A stretch of DNA of 5,268 nucleotides, from assembly GCA_946061355.1 (NCBI GenBank), contig CAMGRE010000162.1:1-5268 (forward strand), given 5' to 3'. Positions 1-5,076 of the stretch are shown in pieces. Within the stretch, counting starts at the first letter, position 1. Each line of letters begins with the position of its first letter. The position numbers were made by a program, and so were the translations under genes. This stretch comes from an uncultured bacterium. GTDB taxonomy: Bacteria > Bacillota > Clostridia > Lachnospirales > Lachnospiraceae. The notes below the pieces were generated by a model. It was not told the origin of the DNA. It did no database searches and saw only the letters and a program-made list of their open reading frames with translations.

Positions 1-47
1 TCCTCCAGTGTGGAGCCTCTGAGTCCTCTGGAATTCCAAGTAGCCAT
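1..47 (-). CDS. recU: Holliday junction resolvase RecU, N-terminal fragment (cut by window edge)
   Basis: Only the first 15 codons and two further bases are present; the gene continues beyond position 1. They read MATWNSRGLRGSTLE, which matches the start of clostridial RecU proteins as I remember them; the SRG...TLE element corresponds to the conserved N-terminal segment of Bacillus RecU (SNRGMTLE). RecU resolves Holliday junctions in recombinational repair and chromosome segregation, acting as a cytoplasmic dimeric nuclease; its catalytic acidic residues lie further downstream and cannot be checked here. The ATG at 45-47 is preceded by GAGG at 53-56 with a 5-nt spacer, a good ribosome binding site. 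It starts 43 bp after the stop of the pseudouridine synthase gene, same strand, so it is probably co-transcribed. The identification rests on a very short peptide, but the motif is distinctive. Confidence 0.78.
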   Translation of the reverse strand, partial: MATWNSRGLRGSTLE

Positions 48-55
48 ATTTACCT

Positions 56-74
56 CAAACATCCGAATTGTTTG
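56..74 (-). repeat. Small inverted repeat abutting the recU ribosome binding site
   Basis: On the minus strand CAAACA (69-74) and TGTTTG (56-61) form a perfect 6-bp stem around a 7-nt loop ATTCGGA. The last G of the 3' arm is also the first G of the recU Shine-Dalgarno GAGG. The stem is AT-rich and no U-run follows, so it is not an intrinsic terminator. It might slightly modulate ribosome access to recU, but a repeat of this size can easily occur by chance. Confidence 0.3.
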
Positions 75-90
75 GCAGATAAAATTAATT

Positions 91-1092
91 TTACCGCAAT
101 CGCCCAAACGCTTCAGGTAACGGTGACAGGATCACTTTCTCTGACAGATCAAGCAGTTTCCCATCCATCTTAGGAAACTCAAGCCGGTATGCATGCAGGA
201 GTTGATGTTTGATACCAAATTTCTCCTGACGCATGCTGTTCAACTTTGGATTTCCATACTTGGTGTCACCGACAAGAGGATATCCGATTGACGAAAGATG
301 CGCCCTGATCTGATGTGTTTTCCCGGTGATCAATTCCACTTCCACAAGCGTCGTTCTATCCTGCTCCTGCCATGCAATGGGGCGGTACTGTGTGACAATC
401 TTTGCACTGTCCGGCTGTTCTTCCGTGTATACCGTAACTGTATTGGTTCTTGTATCTTTCTTCAGATATCCCTCGATCCGCTGTTCCCTTTCCATACAGC
501 CTTCAACGTACAGCCGGTAATATTTGTGGAGACTGCGGTCTTTTAACATGCTGCTCATGATCTGGCTTCCGTACAATGTCTTCCCGCATATCACAATCCC
601 GCTGGTGTTGCGGTCAAGCCGGTTACATACCGAAGGACGGAACGCTGCCAGATTTTTCCTGTCCACATCGCCTTTTTGCGCCAGATAACCGATCATCCAC
701 TCGTTCAGGGAAAGATCATTCGGTTTAGACTTTTGTGAGAGGATTCCTGCCGGTTTGTCAACAAATAGCACATGATCGTTTTCATAGAGCACGGAAAGAT
801 TGCCGAACTGTCCAAACGCAAGCTTTCCGTCTGTCAGAAGCCTTGACTCCGCAGAATCCTCCGCAAGACTGTTTCCCCGGAATTTTGCATACGTTTCGTC
901 CGCAAAGAACAGTTCCACGCTGTCGCCTGCCTGAAGTTTCTCCGCACCGTTTGCTTTTTTACCGTTCAACGTGATATTTTTTTTTCGCATCATCTTGAAC
1001 AACAGACTGTTCGGCGCTTCCTTCAGATGACGATGCAGAAATTTGTCAAGCCGCTGTCCCGCCTCGTTCTCTCCTATTATGATCTGTTGCAT
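91..1092 (-). CDS. RluA/RluC-family rRNA pseudouridine synthase with N-terminal S4 domain
   Basis: A 333-residue cytoplasmic enzyme expected to isomerise specific uridines of structured RNA, most likely 23S rRNA, to pseudouridine. An S4-type RNA-binding domain occupies about residues 1-65 (RLDKFLHRHL, then ITLNGKK and the GDSVELFF strand). The catalytic RluA domain follows: VLYENDHVLFVDKPAG at 101-116, then NRLDRNTSGIVI at 157-168 with D160 as the catalytic aspartate, and the conserved LVEVELITGKTHQIRAHL at 249-266. Most family members have His before RLD; Asn here is, as I recall, common in Clostridia. An upstream in-frame ATG at 1155 exists, but the start at 1092 is preferred because MQQIIIGENEAGQRLDKFL is the normal S4 opening, GAGGA (1100-1104) sits 7 nt upstream, and it avoids a 53-bp overlap with the upstream gene. 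Length is normal for the family. RluC-like or RluD-like target specificity cannot be decided by eye. Confidence 0.93.
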   Translation of the reverse strand: MQQIIIGENEAGQRLDKFLHRHLKEAPNSLLFKMMRKKNITLNGKKANGAEKLQAGDSVELFFADETYAKFRGNSLAEDSAESRLLTDGKLAFGQFGNLSVLYENDHVLFVDKPAGILSQKSKPNDLSLNEWMIGYLAQKGDVDRKNLAAFRPSVCNRLDRNTSGIVICGKTLYGSQIMSSMLKDRSLHKYYRLYVEGCMEREQRIEGYLKKDTRTNTVTVYTEEQPDSAKIVTQYRPIAWQEQDRTTLVEVELITGKTHQIRAHLSSIGYPLVGDTKYGNPKLNSMRQEKFGIKHQLLHAYRLEFPKMDGKLLDLSEKVILSPLPEAFGRLR

Positions 1093-1099
1093 ATCACAT

Positions 1100-1104
1100 T
1101 CCTC
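1100..1104 (-). promoter_or_regulatory. Ribosome binding site of the rluA-family gene, overlapping the upstream stop
   Basis: GAGGA sits 7 nt before the ATG at 1090-1092. Its first bases are part of the TGA stop (1103-1105) of the membrane-protein gene, reading TGAGGA. This decides the start at 1092 and suggests that ribosomes ending on the upstream gene reinitiate here. Confidence 0.8.
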
Positions 1105-1666
1105 ACAGTGAAATATCGGTAATGACTTTGGCGATGCCCGCGTCATGCCGTTCATCGGAGCAGGGAAGCGCTGTAAGTTCCTTCAGCCTTTCCACATATT
1201 TTGACGGTTCTCCGAAAATCTTTACGGTAATATTTTTGTAATTGTTCTGCCTGAGCAGATCCGCGATATGCTTCTCGCCCATGTTCGTATCACATTTCGG
1301 ATCTTCCGTATAGCCGCACACAACATTGTTTTTCACAACAACACTGCTGAGCTGAAAATTCTTCTTTTCACTCGTCAGGTACAGATCATACATAACGATT
1401 CCGGCATTCTCATGTTCCTTTACCGTATCATAACAGGCCGAGGAACATCCCTTGGCTTTTGAATACATGATCATGCTTACAGCACTTTTGCTGGCCGGCA
1501 GACAGCCCAGGACAGCAACGATCGTGAGCAGATTGTTTTTGCTTCCGGTGGACAATATTCCCATCAGGAATATGGCAAAACTGATCCCGAAATAAGCGCA
1601 CGTCTTAAGAATCTCGCGTTTCCGCTGTCTTTCCAGATATCCGTACTTTCCTTTTGGATTCTTCAT
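1103..1666 (-). CDS. Unrecognised membrane protein, two predicted helices and a cytoplasmic C-terminal domain
   Basis: I do not recognise this 187-residue protein. The N-terminus is strongly basic (KNPKGKYGYLERQRKRE). Two hydrophobic segments follow at about 19-39 and 45-67, separated by a short STGSKNN turn. By the positive-inside rule both the N-terminus and the soluble part (about 70-187) would face the cytoplasm. The soluble part has an alternating beta-like pattern (VMYDLYL, LSSVVVKNNVVCGY), then a helix-rich stretch (EKHIADLLRQ) and a closing strand ITVKIF. There are seven cysteines (23, 55, 74, 78, 117, 125, 169), many for a protein this size; no recognisable metal-binding motif. An in-frame GTG at 1679-1681 overlaps the SDR stop, but it has no Shine-Dalgarno; the ATG at 1664-1666 has AAGGAAG (1671-1677) just upstream and is preferred. 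The gene lies 11 bp after the SDR gene and 10 bp before the pseudouridine synthase, so it is surely co-translated with them. It is a real gene; the function is unknown. Confidence 0.85.
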   Translation of the reverse strand: MKNPKGKYGYLERQRKREILKTCAYFGISFAIFLMGILSTGSKNNLLTIVAVLGCLPASKSAVSMIMYSKAKGCSSACYDTVKEHENAGIVMYDLYLTSEKKNFQLSSVVVKNNVVCGYTEDPKCDTNMGEKHIADLLRQNNYKNITVKIFGEPSKYVERLKELTALPCSDERHDAGIAKVITDISL

Positions 1667-1670
1667 AATG

Positions 1671-1677
1671 CTTCCTT
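1671..1677 (-). promoter_or_regulatory. Ribosome binding site of the membrane-protein gene
   Basis: AAGGAAG lies immediately after the TGA stop of the SDR gene (1678-1680) and 4 nt before the ATG at 1664-1666 (6 nt counted from AAGGA). It decides in favour of ATG over the GTG 15 bases upstream, which has no comparable site. Confidence 0.7.
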
Positions 1678-2439
1678 TCACTTAAAAAGCTTCATCAACG
1701 CAAAAATCACAGAGTTCGGCAAAAGTTTTGTCATCACATGGAATGCCTGAATTGGAAAGCTGCAGACAGAGATATCTTTTTTGTGATAGCAGTCTCTGAT
1801 CGCCTTGCTCACGACCTTGTCCGATGACACCATTGTCAGTTTCTTGACTGCAAGCGTTTTGCCGTATTTCTCCGCAATATCAAAAAATTCCGTATCCACA
1901 GGACCGGGACATACACTTGTCACGTAAATCTTTCTCTCTCTCAGTTCCTGATTTAGCGCTCTTGAAAAACTCAAAACATAAGATTTGGTTGCCGCATATA
2001 CTGCGAAATTCTGCTGCGGTAGGAACGCCGCACTGCTCGCCATCTGTATGATACGGCTGTTTTTGCGCATATACGGAAGACATCTGTAAGTGAGTTCCGT
2101 AAGCGACTCGCAGTTTAAACGGATCATGTCAAGCTGTTCCTCAAGCGATAATTTGGATACCTCACCCATCAGTCCGAAGCCGGCACAGTTGACGAGCATT
2201 CTGATCGCGGGATTTTCAATGGACAAAAGTTCCGAGAACTGGTTCAGATATACCGGATCTGTCACATCCATGGAAATGATCCTTGTTTTGGTGTGGAGTG
2301 CAAGACTCAGCTCCTCCATCCGCTCCCTTCTTCTGGCGATCAGCCAGATCTCATCCATATGGTGAAACAGTTTATCTAACTGTAATGCAAACTCCTGTCC
2401 GATTCCGGAGGATGCTCCGGTCACAATCACAATATTCAT
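1678..2439 (-). CDS. Classical short-chain dehydrogenase/reductase (SDR), probably NADP(H)-dependent
   Basis: A 253-residue cytoplasmic oxidoreductase with the complete classical SDR signature. The dinucleotide-binding loop TGASSGIG is at 7-14; the end of the second strand reads IARRRERM (34-41), and these arginines favour NADP(H). NCAG at 84-87 replaces the usual NNAG, a common conservative variant. Asn109, Ser135, Tyr148 and Lys152 (the YAATK motif) make up the catalytic tetrad, and CPGPVDTEF at 177-185 is the standard PG motif after strand six. The C-terminus is hydrophobic (FHVMTKLLPNSVIFALMKLF, 233-252), which could help substrate binding or membrane contact. Length fits the family. The substrate cannot be told from the sequence; general carbonyl, hydroxyacid or fatty-chain reductases all look like this. 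The ATG at 2437-2439 follows a near-consensus ribosome binding site. It lies 53 bp after ygiQ, one of the largest gaps in the window. Confidence 0.92.
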   Translation of the reverse strand: MNIVIVTGASSGIGQEFALQLDKLFHHMDEIWLIARRRERMEELSLALHTKTRIISMDVTDPVYLNQFSELLSIENPAIRMLVNCAGFGLMGEVSKLSLEEQLDMIRLNCESLTELTYRCLPYMRKNSRIIQMASSAAFLPQQNFAVYAATKSYVLSFSRALNQELRERKIYVTSVCPGPVDTEFFDIAEKYGKTLAVKKLTMVSSDKVVSKAIRDCYHKKDISVCSFPIQAFHVMTKLLPNSVIFALMKLFK

Positions 2440-2444
2440 GGTCT

Positions 2445-2452
2445 ACCTCCTT
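2445..2452 (-). promoter_or_regulatory. Near-consensus ribosome binding site of the SDR gene
   Basis: AAGGAGGT, a near-perfect complement to the 16S rRNA 3' end, lies 5 nt before the ATG. It is the strongest site in the window and fits independent initiation, since the SDR gene is the only complete one here that is not close-coupled to its upstream neighbour. No convincing -35/-10 pair was found in the 53-bp gap, so a separate promoter is not claimed. Confidence 0.8.
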
Positions 2453-2492
2453 TTTGTATTGATCGTTTAACAATTTCTTATTGTCTCATTCC

Positions 2493-4403
2493 CTATTTTT
2501 TGAAACTTTTTTTCGCGTGGACATTGCGGATCGTCTTCTTTTTCCCTGCCGGCTTCCGGCTCGCGTTTTCCTTTGGCTTTGTCCGCTGTCTGATCTCCCC
2601 GGACAACACTCTGGGACGAATCAGACATTTCTTGTCAAAACCAATCAGATCCTCACGACCGGCGGTGACCAGCGCTTCTTTCACCAGATCGTAGTTTTTG
2701 GGATTGCGGTACTGGATCAGTGCCCGCTGCATTGCTTTTTCATGCGGATTTTTACATACGTATACTTTTTTCCCGTCTCTCGGATCTATCCCTGTATAGT
2801 ACATGACGGTAGAAAGAGTTGACGGCGTCGGATAGAAATCCTGTACCTGCTCCGGCATATAACCGAGATCCCTCAGATACTCCGCCAGTGCCACGGCTTC
2901 CTTCAGCGTGGAACCCGGGTGCGAGGACATCAGGTACGGCACCAGGAACTGATTCTTGCCGAGACGTTCATTCAACTTTCTGTATTTCCCGACAAACCGT
3001 TCATATACGGCATTCTCCGGCTTTCCCATCTTCTGCAGCACTGCATCGGCGATATGCTCCGGCGCAACCTTCAGCTGACCACTCACATGATGCTCCACAA
3101 GTTCCTTAAAAAATGTGTCGTCACTGTCTGCAAGCAGATAATCAAACCGGATTCCGGAACGGATAAATACTTTTTTTACACCGGGAAGCGCACGCAACTT
3201 TCTTAGAAGTTTCAGATAATCGCTGTGATCCGCCCTCAGGTTCTCACAGGGCTTCGGAAACAGACACTGTTTTTTCTTACACACACCATATTTTAACTGC
3301 TTGTCACAAGCCGGTGCGCGGAAATTGGCCGTCGGTCCTCCGACATCATGAATATATCCCTTGAATTCCGGATCACGTATCATCAATTCCGCTTCCCGGA
3401 GGATCGATTCATGGCTTCGCACCTGAATGATGCGCCCCTGATGAAAGGTCAGAGCGCAAAAACTGCAGCCGCCAAAACATCCTCTGTTGCTGATCAGGGA
3501 AAATTTGATCTCACGAATGGCGGGAACGCCTCCGTCCTTCTCATAAGAAGGATGATATGTCCGCATATAAGGCAGATCATAAATGTCGTCCATCTCCTGC
3601 GTGGTGAGAGGTGTGTGCGGCGGATTCTGTACAACATAGACGCCGTTCGGATAAGGCTCGATCAATGTTTTTCCCGTAAAGGGATCGGTGTTTTCATATT
3701 GGATACCGAAACTCTCGGCATATTTTGCGCGTTCCTGCTTCATTAACGCATAATCAGGCAGTGTGATGCTGTTATACACGCCCGAGATATCCTTCGTGCG
3801 GTAAACTGTGCCTGCAACAAAAGTAATATCCTGCACGGCGATCCCACTCTTCAGGGCATCCGCAATCTCAATGATCGACTTTTCTCCCATCCCGTACGAG
3901 ATCAGATCCGCCTGACTGTCAAGCAGGACAGATCGTTTGAAAGAATCCGACCAATAATCATAATGCGCCATTCTCCGAAGGCTCGCCTCGATACCGCCCA
4001 GAATGATCGGCGTATTTTTATATTTTCTGCGGATCAGATTCCCATAGACGGCAACCGCATGATCCGGTCTCTTGAAAGGCTGTCCGCCCGGTGTATAGGC
4101 ATCCGTCGGACGATGCTTTTTGGATACAAAATAATGATTGACCATAGAGTCCATGTTTCCCGCGCTGACGAGAAAAGCAAGGCGCGGCTCTCCGAACACG
4201 TTGATGCTTTCCTCATCCTTCCAGTCCGGCTGGGCAATGATCCCGACCTTATATCCATGCGCCTCCAGAAGCCTTGTGATGATCGCATGCCCGAAGGACG
4301 GGTGATCCACATAGGCATCTCCCGAAACATAGACAAAATCCACCTGAGACCAGCCTCTGGCAGCCATCTCTTCTCTTGTAACCGGTAAAAATCCCTTATT
4401 CAT
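2493..4403 (-). CDS. ygiQ: YgiQ-family (UPF0313) radical SAM protein
   Basis: A 636-residue cytoplasmic radical SAM protein of the widespread but functionally uncharacterised YgiQ family. The N-terminal domain (about 1-290) starts with FLPVTREEMAARGWSQVDFV and has a Rossmann-like layout: FGHAIITRLLEAHGYKVGII (37-56), then IILGGIEAS (133-141) and LISYGMGEKSI (167-177). The radical SAM core carries the [4Fe-4S] motif C309-X3-C313-X2-C316 (RGCFGGCSFC), followed by HDVGGPTAN (352-360), LKVAPEH (444-450) and the family-typical VQDFYPTPSTLSTVMYYTG (520-538). Four further cysteines, C366-X8-C375-X4-C380-X5-C386, form a second cluster. The end (604-636) is lysine/arginine-rich. An in-frame ATG at 4472 would add 23 residues and overlap the HAD gene by 59 bp; the start at 4403 has GAGGA 7 nt upstream and gives the family's usual MNKGFLPVT-like opening. 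It lies 10 bp after the HAD stop. The reaction and substrate are not known; the family assignment is very secure. Confidence 0.96.
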   Translation of the reverse strand: MNKGFLPVTREEMAARGWSQVDFVYVSGDAYVDHPSFGHAIITRLLEAHGYKVGIIAQPDWKDEESINVFGEPRLAFLVSAGNMDSMVNHYFVSKKHRPTDAYTPGGQPFKRPDHAVAVYGNLIRRKYKNTPIILGGIEASLRRMAHYDYWSDSFKRSVLLDSQADLISYGMGEKSIIEIADALKSGIAVQDITFVAGTVYRTKDISGVYNSITLPDYALMKQERAKYAESFGIQYENTDPFTGKTLIEPYPNGVYVVQNPPHTPLTTQEMDDIYDLPYMRTYHPSYEKDGGVPAIREIKFSLISNRGCFGGCSFCALTFHQGRIIQVRSHESILREAELMIRDPEFKGYIHDVGGPTANFRAPACDKQLKYGVCKKKQCLFPKPCENLRADHSDYLKLLRKLRALPGVKKVFIRSGIRFDYLLADSDDTFFKELVEHHVSGQLKVAPEHIADAVLQKMGKPENAVYERFVGKYRKLNERLGKNQFLVPYLMSSHPGSTLKEAVALAEYLRDLGYMPEQVQDFYPTPSTLSTVMYYTGIDPRDGKKVYVCKNPHEKAMQRALIQYRNPKNYDLVKEALVTAGREDLIGFDKKCLIRPRVLSGEIRQRTKPKENASRKPAGKKKTIRNVHAKKSFKK

Positions 4404-4410
4404 AAAATGT

Positions 4411-4415
4411 TCCTC
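4411..4415 (-). promoter_or_regulatory. Ribosome binding site of ygiQ, overlapping the HAD stop codon
   Basis: GAGGA lies 7 nt before the ATG at 4401-4403 and shares bases with the TGA stop (4414-4416) of the HAD gene, reading TGAGGA. This fixes the ygiQ start and implies translational coupling. The arrangement is the same as at the start of the rluA-family gene. Confidence 0.8.
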
Positions 4416-5076
4416 ATAGTCCGGCTTTGATCTCAGGGATATCATAATAATCGTGAATGAAATAATCGGCAAGCGCCTTTTTTTCTTCCCATTGATACGC
4501 GGAGTATGCGTCCTCTACCGCACATGTCGTCATACCCGCATTTTTTCCGGCCTGAATGCCGAGCACAATGTCCTCAAACACCAGGCATTTTGAAGGTTCT
4601 ACGCCAAGCTGTTCTGCCGCCATCAGATAGACATCCGGTGCAGGTTTTCCCTTTTTGGCATCGCACCCTGTCATAATACAGGAGAAATATTCCATGACGC
4701 CGCGTTCCCGCATCGTCATTTCCACGATTTCTCTGGAATTGCTTGTGGCAATGCCAAGCTTGATCCCGTGTTCCTTACTGTATTTCAACAATTCCTCTGC
4801 ACCGGGTTTGAGCATGACTTTTGTCCTGTAATTGTCCCACGCCATCTGATTCCATGATTCCTTGATCTCATCCAAGGTGCACGGAAGTGAAAACCGTTCT
4901 TTGAAATAAACCGCTGTCTCACTGAAACTCATTCCCTCGATACATTTCTGAAGATCATCAGGTATCGTGAGCCCAAACCTTCCCAGATATTCAATGTCAA
5001 TCGATTTCCAGACCCACATGGAATCGACCAGTGAACCGTCCAGATCAAATAGAATCGCCTGTTTTCCCTGCAGCAT
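4414..5076 (-). CDS. HAD-superfamily hydrolase, beta-phosphoglucomutase/phosphatase-like
   Basis: A 220-residue cytoplasmic HAD subfamily I protein, expected to be a small-molecule phosphatase or, less likely, a phosphomutase. All four motifs are present: motif I DLDGSLVDS at 11-19, with D11 as nucleophile and D13 as acid/base; motif II IATSNS at 109-114, T111 or S112 holding the phosphate; motif III lysine K144 in KKGKPAPDVY; motif IV FEDIVLGIQAG at 167-177, with E168 and D169 for magnesium. The stretch between motifs I and II (about 16-88) is mostly helical and would be a C1-type cap domain, which sets substrate choice. DGS replaces the commoner DGT and EDI the commoner EDS; neither removes a catalytic residue. 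The substrate cannot be read from the sequence. The ATG at 5074-5076 is the only sensible start, because the next methionine (M20) lies beyond motif I; it lies inside the 3' end of the upstream rsuA-type gene, so the two overlap by 32 bp. Confidence 0.93.
   Translation of the reverse strand: MLQGKQAILFDLDGSLVDSMWVWKSIDIEYLGRFGLTIPDDLQKCIEGMSFSETAVYFKERFSLPCTLDEIKESWNQMAWDNYRTKVMLKPGAEELLKYSKEHGIKLGIATSNSREIVEMTMRERGVMEYFSCIMTGCDAKKGKPAPDVYLMAAEQLGVEPSKCLVFEDIVLGIQAGKNAGMTTCAVEDAYSAYQWEEKKALADYFIHDYYDIPEIKAGL

Noticed and set aside
298..974. Open frames on the plus strand opposite the rluA-family gene (298-546, 735-974)
   Set aside because: They are antisense to conserved catalytic-domain coding sequence and have no protein-like features; they are by-products of codon bias.
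1093..1155. Upstream ATG for the rluA-family gene giving a 21-residue N-terminal extension
   Set aside because: The extension would overlap the membrane-protein gene, precedes the normal S4-domain start, and the ATG at 1092 has a better-placed GAGGA site.
2470..2484. Inverted repeat ACAAT-TTCTT-ATTGT in the gap between ygiQ and the SDR gene, considered as a terminator
   Set aside because: The stem is only 5 bp with a single G-C pair, and no U-run follows on the minus strand; it is far too weak for an intrinsic terminator.
2440..2492. Possible promoter ahead of the SDR gene
   Set aside because: The gap is AT-rich but I found no -35/-10 pair with 16-18 bp spacing that resembles the consensus.
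4034..4336. Minus-strand 100-codon frame inside ygiQ
   Set aside because: It is out of frame with the conserved YgiQ N-terminal domain and codes for an unremarkable Arg/Ser/Met-rich peptide with no domain pattern.
3348..4388. Open frames on the plus strand opposite ygiQ (3348-3746 and 3963-4388), considered as antisense genes
   Set aside because: They lie fully inside the strongly supported ygiQ gene, their peptides look like random translations (scattered Cys, His and Arg, no domain pattern), and they lack good ribosome binding sites.
4404..4472. Upstream ATG for ygiQ giving a hydrophobic 23-residue extension, considered as a signal peptide
   Set aside because: The extension is the HAD gene's 3' end read in another frame; YgiQ proteins are cytoplasmic and start near FLPVT, and the ATG at 4403 has a clear Shine-Dalgarno.
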